Source: Rhodospirillum centenum SW (GTDB taxonomy: Bacteria; Pseudomonadota; Alphaproteobacteria; Azospirillales; Azospirillaceae). Taken from it: a DNA stretch of 64,000 nt. The stretch covers positions 1,508,501 to 1,572,500 of the forward strand of contig NC_011420.2 of NCBI RefSeq assembly GCF_000016185.1, read 5' to 3'. Each line of letters starts with the position of its first letter. The stretch's first letter is position 1. The notes below the pieces were generated by a model. The model searched no databases. It was not told where the DNA came from and was given only the letters and a program-made list of their open reading frames with translations. Positions 52,184 through 60,915 of this stretch are shown in pieces. The position numbers and the translations under genes were made by a program.

Positions 52184-53094
52184 TCACCGTCGTCACGGCA
52201 CTGGCGCCCGTCTTCCTGCTGATCGTCCTGGGGGCCTGGCTGCGCCGGAGCGGTCTGGTGCAGGACGGGTTCTGGCGCCCGGCGGAGCAGCTGACCTACC
52301 ACCTGTTCTTCCCGGCCCTGCTGATCGACAGCACGGCCCGCGCCAGCTTCGGCGGGGTGGACATCCTGGGGGCCGGCATCGCGCTCGCCGGCGGGGTGCT
52401 CGCCATCGCCCTGCTGACCGTGCTGGCCCGGCCGCTGCTGGCGAAGGACGGCCCGGCCTTCACCTCCGTCTTCCAGGGGACGGTGCGGGTCAACAGCTTC
52501 ATCGCCCTGGCGGTCGGCGCGGCCCTCTACGGCACGGAGGGCACGGCGCTCATGGCGCTGGGCGTGCTCTGGGTGGTGCCGCTGGTGAACGTGCTGAGCG
52601 TGCTGGCACTGGCGCGCTGGACCGGGGCGGCCACCGGCGGCTGGCCGGCGACGCTGCGGCTGCTCGCCACCAACCCGCTGATCCTGGCCGTGCTGATCGG
52701 CGGCACGCTGAACGCCGTCGGGGTTCCCGAGATCCCCGTCGTCTCCCCGCTGCTGAAGGTGCTCGCCGCGGCGGCGCTGCCGCTGGGGCTGATGGCGGTG
52801 GGCGCCGGGCTGGACCTGCCGGCCGTGCGCCGGGCTGGCAGCAAGGTGCTGGCGGCCTCCGTCGGGCGGCTGCTGGTGCTGCCGGCGATCACCCTCGGGC
52901 TGGCGGGGCTGGCCGGCGTGACGGGACGGCCGCTGGTCGTCATCGTGCTCTACAACGCCATCCCGACGGCGGCGTCGGCCTATGTGCTGGCCCGCCAGAT
53001 GGGCGGCGACCACCGGCTGATGGCCGGGATCATCACGGCGCAGACCCTGGCCGCGACGCTGACCCTGCCGCTCTGGCTGGCGCTGCTGACCTGA
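52180..53094 (+). CDS. AEC-family transporter
   Basis: This 304-residue protein of the auxin efflux carrier family (PF03547) has about ten transmembrane helices (ALAPVFLLIVLGAWLRRSGL at the N terminus; GRVNSFIALAVG-like VRVNSFIALAVGAALYG). Bacterial members transport malate or other carboxylates. Its start overlaps ruvX (ATGA), which implies co-transcription but not shared function. Confidence 0.87.
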   Translation: MITVVTALAPVFLLIVLGAWLRRSGLVQDGFWRPAEQLTYHLFFPALLIDSTARASFGGVDILGAGIALAGGVLAIALLTVLARPLLAKDGPAFTSVFQGTVRVNSFIALAVGAALYGTEGTALMALGVLWVVPLVNVLSVLALARWTGAATGGWPATLRLLATNPLILAVLIGGTLNAVGVPEIPVVSPLLKVLAAAALPLGLMAVGAGLDLPAVRRAGSKVLAASVGRLLVLPAITLGLAGLAGVTGRPLVVIVLYNAIPTAASAYVLARQMGGDHRLMAGIITAQTLAATLTLPLWLALLT

Positions 53095-53110
53095 CCGGGA
53101 CCCGGCGGTC

Positions 53111-53446
53111 TCAGCCCCGCGTCCGCCGGATGACGGTCGGCTTCGGCGCTGCCGTCTCCGGCTTGCGGTAGGCCTTCGCCGCCTCCTCCGGCTTCTGGAG
53201 CGCGTCCATCAGCCGGCGGGCGAACTGGCCGTTGTCGGCGCGGCCCTGGAGGAACAGCATCACCGCCTGCCGCGCCGCCTGCTTGTCATAGGGCTCGTCG
53301 GCGGAGGGGCCGGATGCCGGTCGGGCCGCCTCCAGCACCCGGGCGGCGCCCGCGGCCCTTTCCAGGACGGCCGGGTCGATCCGGCGGCGGAGGTCCCGCA
53401 TCTGGCGCAGCAGGTCGGCCTTGGGATCGGGCGGCATCGCGGGCAT
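53111..53446 (-). CDS. Hypothetical helical protein, 111 aa
   Basis: The chosen start is ATG 53446; ATG 53437 and one at 53509 are alternatives. The protein is helical and basic (DPKADLLRQMRDLRRRIDPAVLER, split; AARQAVMLFLQGRADNGQFARRL) with a basic C terminus TVIRRTRG. No domain is recognised. It is convergent with the AEC carrier, 16 bp apart. Confidence 0.6.
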   Translation of the reverse strand: MPAMPPDPKADLLRQMRDLRRRIDPAVLERAAGAARVLEAARPASGPSADEPYDKQAARQAVMLFLQGRADNGQFARRLMDALQKPEEAAKAYRKPETAAPKPTVIRRTRG

Positions 53447-53617
53447 CCGGACGGTTGGCCCCTGAGAATGCGCCGGAACCGCCCGACCGGCAAGAGTCGT
53501 CCCGGGCATCTGACGCTCCGGCGCCGGTCATAGGAATATTGTCGGAGGGACCGGCCGGTCCGCCCCCCCCTAGACTGCCGGTTCGACCTTCCGCCCCCTG
53601 ATCCGGGTCCGCGCGCC

Positions 53618-54859
53618 ATGCCCAAGCACACCCCCGCCCCGCCCGTCACCGGCCCGCTTGCGGGCGTGCGCGTCCTGGACATGAGCCGGGTGCTGGCCGG
53701 GCCGAGCTGCACCCAGATCCTGGGCGACCTCGGTGCCGACGTGGTGAAGGTGGAAAAGCCGGGCCAGGGCGACGACACCCGCCGCTGGGGCCCGCCCTAT
53801 CTGGAGGATGCGGACGGCGCCCCGACGGGAGAGAGCAGCTATTATCTGTCCGCCAACCGCAACAAGCGGTCCCTGACGCTGGACTTCACGAAGCCCGAGG
53901 GACAGGCCCTCGCCCGTCGCCTCGTCGGGCATGCCGACGTGCTGGTGGAGAACTACCGGACCGGCACCCTGGCCCGCTACGGGCTGGGCTATGACGATCT
54001 GCACATCGCCTATCCACGGCTGGTCTACTGCTCGATCACCGGATTCGGCCAGACCGGCCCCTATGCCACGCGGGCCGGCTACGACTTCATGGTGCAGGGC
54101 ATGGGGGGCATCATGTCCCTGACCGGGGAGCCCGGCGGCCAGCCGATGAAGACCGGCGTCGCCATCGCCGACCTGATGGCGGGGACCTATGCCGCCATCG
54201 GCATCCTGGCGGCGCTGCGCCACCGCGACCTGTCGGGCCGCGGCCAGCACCTGGACATGGCGCTGCTGGACACCCAGGTGGCCTGGCTGTCCAACGCGGG
54301 GCAGTACTTCCTGACCAGCGGCACGCCCGTGCCGCGGACCGGCAACGGCCATCCCACCATCGTGCCCTACCAGACCTTCGAGGCGGCGGACGGCTGGATC
54401 ATCCTGGCGGTGGGCAACGACGAGCAGTTCCGCCGTTTCTGCACCTTCGCCGGCCGCCCGGAACTGGCCGACGATCCGCGCTTCGCCACCAACCCGGCGC
54501 GGGTCGGCAACCGCGAGGCGACGGTGGCGGAGGTCGCCGCCCTGATCCGCCGGCAGCCGGCGGCGCACTGGCTGGAGGGGCTGGAGCGGCTGGGCGTTCC
54601 CTGCGGCCCGATCAACGACATCCCCGCCGTCTTCGCCGACCCGCAGGTACAGGCCCGCGGCATGCGGGTCAGCCTGGAGCATGACGCGGCGGGCCGGCCG
54701 GTCGATCTGATCGGCAGCCCGGTCCGGCTGTCGGAGACGCCCGTCAACTACCGCTACGCCCCGCCGACCCTGGGCCAGCATACGGAGGCGGTGCTGTCCG
54801 ACTGGCTGCACATGCAGCCCGACGAGGTGGCCCGATTGCGGCAGACGGGCGTGATCTGA
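53618..54859 (+). CDS. Class III CoA-transferase (CaiB/BaiF family)
   Basis: This 413-residue enzyme moves CoA between acyl groups. Family hallmarks are VRVLDMSRVLAGPSCTQILG, LGADVVKVEKPGQGDDTR, SANRNKRSLTLDFTKPEGQ and FGQTGPYATRAGYDFMVQGM. The catalytic aspartate is expected in VAIADLMAGTYAA. The fold is an interlocked dimer. The substrate is unknown; a downstream hydrolase at 54959 may be functionally linked. Confidence 0.88.
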   Translation: MPKHTPAPPVTGPLAGVRVLDMSRVLAGPSCTQILGDLGADVVKVEKPGQGDDTRRWGPPYLEDADGAPTGESSYYLSANRNKRSLTLDFTKPEGQALARRLVGHADVLVENYRTGTLARYGLGYDDLHIAYPRLVYCSITGFGQTGPYATRAGYDFMVQGMGGIMSLTGEPGGQPMKTGVAIADLMAGTYAAIGILAALRHRDLSGRGQHLDMALLDTQVAWLSNAGQYFLTSGTPVPRTGNGHPTIVPYQTFEAADGWIILAVGNDEQFRRFCTFAGRPELADDPRFATNPARVGNREATVAEVAALIRRQPAAHWLEGLERLGVPCGPINDIPAVFADPQVQARGMRVSLEHDAAGRPVDLIGSPVRLSETPVNYRYAPPTLGQHTEAVLSDWLHMQPDEVARLRQTGVI

Positions 54860-54958
54860 GCGGAGGTGCCCCTGCCGGGAGGGGGCCTGGGCGGCGGACC
54901 ACGGCGGACCATATCGACCGGGACACCGGCCGAGCCGCAATCAACCAGGAAGCGCCCC

Positions 54959-55867
54959 ATGCACGACCGCCCGAGCGACGCTCTCCCTTCGCCCTCCGTC
55001 TCTCTTGCCCCCGATGCGCGCGGTCTTGTCCCCCCGCCGGCCATGAGCCGCCGCGCCTTCGCCGTGACGGGACTTGCGGCGGGCTTCGCGCTCTCCGTGC
55101 GGCCGGTGGCCGCGGCCACGATTACCACCCCGGCGGACGGACTGACCGCGGGGGAGGTCCGCATCCCCGTGACGGACGGCGAACTGCCGGCCTACCGCGC
55201 AGCCCCGCGGGGCGACGGCCCCTTCCCGGTGGTGCTGGTGGTGCAGGAGATCTTCGGCGTCCACGAACATATCCGCGACGTCTGCCGCCGCTTCGCCCGC
55301 GAAGGCTGGCTGGCCGTGGCCCCCGAACTCTACGCCCGCCAGGGCGACCCGGCGGCGGTGCCGGACATCCAGACCCTGGTGCGCGACCTGGTCTCGAAGG
55401 TGCCGGACGCGCAGGTGCTGGGCGATCTGGACGCCACCCTGCGCTGGGCCGGGGCCAACGGCGGCGACGCCGACCGGGCGGCGGTGACGGGCTTCTGCTG
55501 GGGCGGGCGGATCACCTGGCTCTATGCCGCGCACCAGCCCCGGCTGAAGGCGGGAGTGGCGTGGTACGGCCGCCTTGCCTCGCCGCCGACCGGATTGCAG
55601 CCGATGGTGCCGGTGCAGCTTGCTGCCGAACTGAAGGCGCCCGTGCTGGGCCTCTATGGCGGGGCCGACCAGGGCATCCCGGTCGCGGATGTGGACGCGA
55701 TGCGCAAGGCCCTGGCCGCGGCGGGGAAGACGGAGTCGGAGATCGTTCTCTACCCCGACGGGCCGCACGGGTTCTTCGCCGACTACCGCGCCAGCTACCG
55801 GCCGGAGATCGCGGCCGATGCCTGGGCGCGCTGTCTGGCCTTTCTGCGGGCGCACGGGGCGGGCTGA
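54959..55867 (+). CDS. Dienelactone hydrolase family protein with Tat signal
   Basis: This 302-residue alpha/beta hydrolase is taken from ATG 54959. A twin-arginine-type signal ([17 protein letters not shown], residues about 29-45) is internal to a longer N terminus, so translation from the internal ATG is also possible. The catalytic cysteine is in [13 protein letters not shown] and the histidine in [23 protein letters not shown] carries the acid. It would act in the periplasm. Some family members hydrolyse carboxymethylenebutenolides; the true substrate here is unknown. Confidence 0.85.
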   Translation: MHDRPSDALPSPSVSLAPDARGLVPPPAMSRRAFAVTGLAAGFALSVRPVAAATITTPADGLTAGEVRIPVTDGELPAYRAAPRGDGPFPVVLVVQEIFGVHEHIRDVCRRFAREGWLAVAPELYARQGDPAAVPDIQTLVRDLVSKVPDAQVLGDLDATLRWAGANGGDADRAAVTGFCWGGRITWLYAAHQPRLKAGVAWYGRLASPPTGLQPMVPVQLAAELKAPVLGLYGGADQGIPVADVDAMRKALAAAGKTESEIVLYPDGPHGFFADYRASYRPEIAADAWARCLAFLRAHGAG

Positions 55868-55934
55868 CCCGCCCCGCAGGTCACGGCACGGACCGCAAAG
55901 AACTCCACGGTCCGCCGGACCACCACCCGGGGGA

Positions 55935-56498
55935 TCAGCGGGTGGCCGCCGTCGGCTGCATCTGCTGCTGGACGAGCTGCGCCTCCTGGAGGTGTGCCTC
56001 CAGGTTCGGCACCTGCTGCCCGGCGAACCGGGCCACGGGTCCCTGCCCCTGGGCCTGGGTCCGGTAGAGCTGGATCGCCTTCTGGTGCGCCTGCACCTGC
56101 ATCTGGATGTAGGTCCGGTCGAACGACTGTTCGGGGGTCTCCTTCAGCGTGGCCAGCATCTGCTGCTGCTGCGCGTCGGGGTCGTCGGGGATATCCACGT
56201 CGTGCGCTTCGGCCAGCTCCTGGAGCTTCTCCAGGTTGGAGTCGTGCTCTTCGTCCATCCGCTCGGCGAACTGCTTGACCGGCGTGGCCTTCGCCTTGTC
56301 CTCCGCCACCTCGGCCATGGCGATCTCGGCCAGATCGCTCTGCACCGCCTGCCGGAGGAAGAGAACGTCCTGCTCCGAGACCCTGCCCTGGCCGGTGGTC
56401 GCATCGCCCTGAGTCGTCCGGGCGCTGCCGCTGCTCTGGGCCAGCGCCGTACCGGCGAACAGGCTCGCCGCGAGCGCGACGGGAATCATCATCCTCAT
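55935..56498 (-). CDS. DUF4142 exported protein
   Basis: This 187-residue protein starts at ATG 56498 behind a strong AGGAGGAAAG ribosome-binding site. A signal peptide ([21 protein letters not shown]) is followed by a ferritin-like helical DUF4142 domain: [39 protein letters not shown] and a C-terminal [11 protein letters not shown]. Periplasmic members are often stress-related; function is unproven. Confidence 0.85.
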   Translation of the reverse strand: MRMMIPVALAASLFAGTALAQSSGSARTTQGDATTGQGRVSEQDVLFLRQAVQSDLAEIAMAEVAEDKAKATPVKQFAERMDEEHDSNLEKLQELAEAHDVDIPDDPDAQQQQMLATLKETPEQSFDRTYIQMQVQAHQKAIQLYRTQAQGQGPVARFAGQQVPNLEAHLQEAQLVQQQMQPTAATR

Positions 56499-56709
56499 GG
56501 CTTTCCTCCTTTTTCGGGCAGCCGGACGGGTGCCCTCGGGCGCCACAACAGACGACGCGACGCGATATCGGCGTGGCCGCCGGGTTTTCACACCCCTTTT
56601 CCAGCGACATCCGCGCCCGCGGCAGGGGCCTGATCCTCGACCGCTGCGGGACGGCCCCGCAGCGGCAGCCCTTGCGCGGGGGGAGGCCGGAAGCCATAGT
56701 CCCGGACCC

Positions 56710-57666
56710 ATGGACACCCAGGACATGACCGCCTTTCCCCACCGGCACCTTCTCGGCATCGAGGGGCTGACGGCGACCGACGTCGAACTGATCCTCGATC
56801 TGGCCGACGGCTACGTGGAACAGAACCGCAGCCCCGGCCGGAAGAGCGCCATTCTGAGCGGGCTCACGGTCGTCAACCTGTTCTTCGAGAACTCCACCCG
56901 CACCCGCACCAGCTTCGAACTGGCGGCCAAGCGGCTGGGCGGCGACTGCATCAACATGTCGAGCGACGGCTCTTCCGTGAAGAAGGGCGAGTCGCTGATC
57001 GACACGGCGATGACGCTGAACGCCATGCACCTGGACGTGCTGGTCGTGCGGCACCAGGAGTCGGGCGCGCCGCTGCTGCTCTCCAGCAAGGTCAACTGCG
57101 CGGTCATCAACGCCGGCGACGGCGCGCACGAGCATCCGACCCAGGCGCTGCTGGACGCGCTGACCATCCGCCGCCACAAGGGCACGCTGCGCGGGCTGAC
57201 GGTCGCCATCTGCGGCGACATCCTGCACAGCCGGGTGGCGCGCTCGAACATCCACCTGCTGAACATCATGGGCGCGCGGGTGCGCGTCGTCGCGCCGCCG
57301 ACGCTGCTGCCCGGTGCGGTGGACCGGCTGGGGGTGGAGGTCCACCACAGCATGGCGACCGGGCTGAAGGACGCCGACATCGTGATGATGCTGCGGCTCC
57401 AGCTCGAACGCATGCAGGGCCAGTACCTGCCCAGCCAGCGCGAGTATTTCCGCTTCTACGGCCTGGACTACGACAAGCTGGCGGTCGCCAGGCCGGACGC
57501 GCTCATCATGCATCCCGGCCCGATGAACCGCGGCGTGGAGATCGACAGCCTGGTGGCCGACGACATCCACCGCAGCGTGATCCTTGAACAGGTCGAACTG
57601 GGCGTGGCCGTCCGCATGGCCTGCCTGGACCTTCTGACCCGCGGCCACCGCGGCACCGGCGCGTAG
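56710..57666 (+). CDS. pyrB: Aspartate carbamoyltransferase catalytic subunit
   Basis: This 318-residue enzyme makes N-carbamoyl-aspartate in pyrimidine synthesis. The carbamoyl-phosphate site [20 protein letters not shown], the [16 protein letters not shown] loop, [17 protein letters not shown] and [13 protein letters not shown] are all intact. The start is ATG 56710. It is 15 bp upstream of a pyrC-like gene, the arrangement in which ATCase associates with a dihydroorotase-like partner. No pyrI is present. Confidence 0.94.
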   Translation: MDTQDMTAFPHRHLLGIEGLTATDVELILDLADGYVEQNRSPGRKSAILSGLTVVNLFFENSTRTRTSFELAAKRLGGDCINMSSDGSSVKKGESLIDTAMTLNAMHLDVLVVRHQESGAPLLLSSKVNCAVINAGDGAHEHPTQALLDALTIRRHKGTLRGLTVAICGDILHSRVARSNIHLLNIMGARVRVVAPPTLLPGAVDRLGVEVHHSMATGLKDADIVMMLRLQLERMQGQYLPSQREYFRFYGLDYDKLAVARPDALIMHPGPMNRGVEIDSLVADDIHRSVILEQVELGVAVRMACLDLLTRGHRGTGA

Positions 57667-57681
57667 GACGGCGACAGACCC

Positions 57682-58974
57682 ATGACCACCCGCACCGCCT
57701 ACATCAACGCCCGCCTGCTGGATCCTGCGACCGGACTGGACGCGCCCGGCGCCCTGCTGGTCGAGGGGGAGCGCATCGCCGACCTGGGCCCGCACCTGTT
57801 CGCCGACGGCGTGCCGGAAGGGGTCGCCGTCGTGGACTGCGGCGGCCACTGCCTCGCCCCCGGCCTCGTGGACCTGCGCGCCCATGTCGGCGAGCCGGGC
57901 TTCGAGCACGACGAGACGATCGCCACCGCCGGCCGCGCCGCGGCGGCGGGCGGCATCACGGCGCTGGCCGCGCTGCCCAACACCGACCCGGTGATCGACG
58001 ACGTGGCCGGGCTGGAGTTCATCGCCCGTCGCGCCCGCGAGGAGCGGCTGGTCAAGATCTTCGCCTACGCCGCCGTGACGCGGGAGACGGCGGGCAGCCA
58101 GATCACCGAGTTCGGCCTGCTGGCGGAGGCCGGCGCCGTCGGCTTCACCGACGGCCTGCATGCCGTGGCCGACGCCCTGGTGATGCGCCGTGCCCTGAGC
58201 TACGCGAGCGCCCACGGCCAGACCATCTTCCAGCACCCGGAGGAGCCGCGGCTGGCCTCGGGCAGCATGAATTCGGGCGAGGTGGCGACCCGGCTGGGTC
58301 TGGGCGGCATTCCCGCCGCTGCCGAGATCATCATGCTGGAGCGCGACCTGCGGCTGGTCGAACTGACCGGCGGCCGCTACCACGCCGCGCACATCTCCAC
58401 CGCCGAGGGGGTGGAGGTGATCCGCCGGGCCAAGGCCAAGGGCCTTGCCGTCACCTGCGACACCGCCCCGCCCTACTTCGCCCTGACCGAGGTGGACATC
58501 GGCGACTACCGCACCTTCTTCAAGCTGTCCCCGCCCCTGCGGGGGGAGATGGACCGGCGCGCCATCGTCGCCGGTCTGGCCGACGGCACGATCGACGCCA
58601 TCGCCAGCGACCATCTCCCGCACGACCAGGACAGCAAGCGCGTCCCCTTCGCGCAGGCGGCCTTCGGTGCCGTCGGGTCGGAGACGCTGCTGCCGCTGAC
58701 CCTGGAACTGGCGCACAAGGGGGCGCTGCCGCTGCTGCGCGCGCTGGCCGCCGTCACCTGCATCCCGGCCGGCATCCTGGGCCTGTCGGAGCTGGGCCGG
58801 CTGCGCCCGGGCGGCCCCGCCGATCTGGTGCTGTTCGACGCCGGCCGCCCCTGGGTGGTGGAAGCGGAGAAGCTGCGCAGCAAGAGCAAGAACACCTGTT
58901 TCGACCGACGCCCCGTGCAGGGTCTGGTGCTGCGCACCGTGGTGGACGGGCGTACCGTCCACGCCTGTGCCTGA
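57682..58974 (+). CDS. pyrC: Dihydroorotase-like protein (PyrC/PyrX type), metal ligands altered
   Basis: This 430-residue amidohydrolase-fold protein is homologous to class I dihydroorotase (LPNTDPVIDD, AAHISTAEGVEVIRRAK, IASDHLPHDQDSKRVPF). The metal motif DxHxHxR reads D64-L-R-A-H-V-G70, so the first histidine and the arginine are missing. The region that normally carries PHH reads APPYFAL. It sits 15 bp behind pyrB. By comparison with the inactive PyrC'/PyrX proteins known to support ATCase assembly, it may be structural rather than catalytic. Confidence 0.85.
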   Translation: MTTRTAYINARLLDPATGLDAPGALLVEGERIADLGPHLFADGVPEGVAVVDCGGHCLAPGLVDLRAHVGEPGFEHDETIATAGRAAAAGGITALAALPNTDPVIDDVAGLEFIARRAREERLVKIFAYAAVTRETAGSQITEFGLLAEAGAVGFTDGLHAVADALVMRRALSYASAHGQTIFQHPEEPRLASGSMNSGEVATRLGLGGIPAAAEIIMLERDLRLVELTGGRYHAAHISTAEGVEVIRRAKAKGLAVTCDTAPPYFALTEVDIGDYRTFFKLSPPLRGEMDRRAIVAGLADGTIDAIASDHLPHDQDSKRVPFAQAAFGAVGSETLLPLTLELAHKGALPLLRALAAVTCIPAGILGLSELGRLRPGGPADLVLFDAGRPWVVEAEKLRSKSKNTCFDRRPVQGLVLRTVVDGRTVHACA

Positions 58975-59010
58975 TCCCCGCCCGCCGGCAACGAGAAGAC
59001 CGACCGAGCC

Positions 59011-59646
<636 letters not shown>

Positions 59647-59728
59647 ACTCCGTCCGCAGGGTAGTGGAAGCCATAGACACGGCATCGCGGCGGTTGACGA
59701 AACCGCGTGGCTGGCGGACCCTGCCGCC

Positions 59729-60874
59729 ATGCCGATCCAGTCCCCGACCGCCCGCCGCCCCCTGACCGCCGCCGAACGGCTGGACTGGCTGCGGCTGACG
59801 CGGGCGGAGAATGTCGGCCCCATCACCTTCCACCGGCTGGTCGAGCGGTTCGGCACCGCCACGGCGGCACTGGCCGCCCTGCCCGATCTCGCCCGCCGCG
59901 GCGGCCGGGCCAAGCCCCTGCGCGTGCCGTCGAAGGTGGAGGTCGAGCGCGAACTGACGGGGCTGGAGAAACTGGGCGGCCGCTTCGTCGCCACCTGCGA
60001 ACCCGATTATCCCGAAGCGCTGGCGGCACTGGACGACGCGCCGCCGCTGCTGGCGCTGCTGGGCCATCCCGTCCTGCTGACGCGGCCGGCGGTGGCCGTG
60101 GTGGGCGCGCGCAACGCCTCCATCGCCGGGCGCCGGATGGCAGAGCGGCTGGCCCGCGACCTGTCGGGTGCGGGATTCCTGGTCGTCTCCGGCATGGCGC
60201 GGGGGATCGACACGGCGGCGCATGTCGGGGCGCTGGACGGGGGCACGGCGGCCGTCGTCGCCGGCGGCGTCGATGTCGTCTACCCACCGGAGAACGAGGG
60301 GCTGCACCGCGATCTTGCGGAGCGCGGCCTGCTGCTGGCCGAATCCCCGCTGGGCACGGAGCCGCAGGCCCGCCACTTCCCCCGCCGCAACCGCCTGATC
60401 TCCGGCCTGTCCCTGGGTGTCGTCGTCGTGGAGGCGGCGCTGAAGTCCGGTTCCCTGATCACGGCGCGGCTGGCGCTGGAGCAGGGGCGCGAGGTCTTCG
60501 CCGTTCCGGGCTCGCCCGTCGATCCGCGGGCGCAGGGCTGCAACCGCCTGATCAAGGAGGGGGCGGGTCTGGTGGAGTCCGCCGAGGATGTGGTGGAGGC
60601 GCTGCGCCGCATCGCCTCCCGCCCGTTCGGGGAGGGGCGGCGCGACCTGTTCGACACCCCGCCCCCCGCCCCGTCCCCTGCCCCACCCGACGACCGGGAG
60701 CTGGAACGGGCGCGCGCCCTGGTGCTGGAGGCGCTTTCGCCCACCCCTGTTCTCGTTGACGAAGTGGTCCGGGGCTGCCAATTGTCTGCCGGGGTGGTGC
60801 TGACGGTCCTGCTGGAACTGGAACTGGCCGGGCGGGTCCAGCGGCATCCCGGCGGCCAGATCAGCCTGATCTGA
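59729..60874 (+). CDS. dprA: DNA processing protein DprA/Smf
   Basis: This 381-residue RecA-loading protein for incoming single-stranded DNA has an N-terminal SAM-like region (LDWLRLTRAENVGPITFHRL), a Rossmann core with VAVVGARNASIAGRRMAERL, SGMARGIDTAAHVGAL and SGLSLGVVVVEAALKSGSLI, and a C-terminal winged helix (residues about 320-380). Competence is not implied: the gene is widespread in non-transformable bacteria. It precedes topA, a frequent order. Confidence 0.93.
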   Translation: MPIQSPTARRPLTAAERLDWLRLTRAENVGPITFHRLVERFGTATAALAALPDLARRGGRAKPLRVPSKVEVERELTGLEKLGGRFVATCEPDYPEALAALDDAPPLLALLGHPVLLTRPAVAVVGARNASIAGRRMAERLARDLSGAGFLVVSGMARGIDTAAHVGALDGGTAAVVAGGVDVVYPPENEGLHRDLAERGLLLAESPLGTEPQARHFPRRNRLISGLSLGVVVVEAALKSGSLITARLALEQGREVFAVPGSPVDPRAQGCNRLIKEGAGLVESAEDVVEALRRIASRPFGEGRRDLFDTPPPAPSPAPPDDRELERARALVLEALSPTPVLVDEVVRGCQLSAGVVLTVLLELELAGRVQRHPGGQISLI

Positions 60875-60915
60875 AAGGCATCGCCGGTACTGGGCTTCTG
60901 AAAGGCGGACTTACC

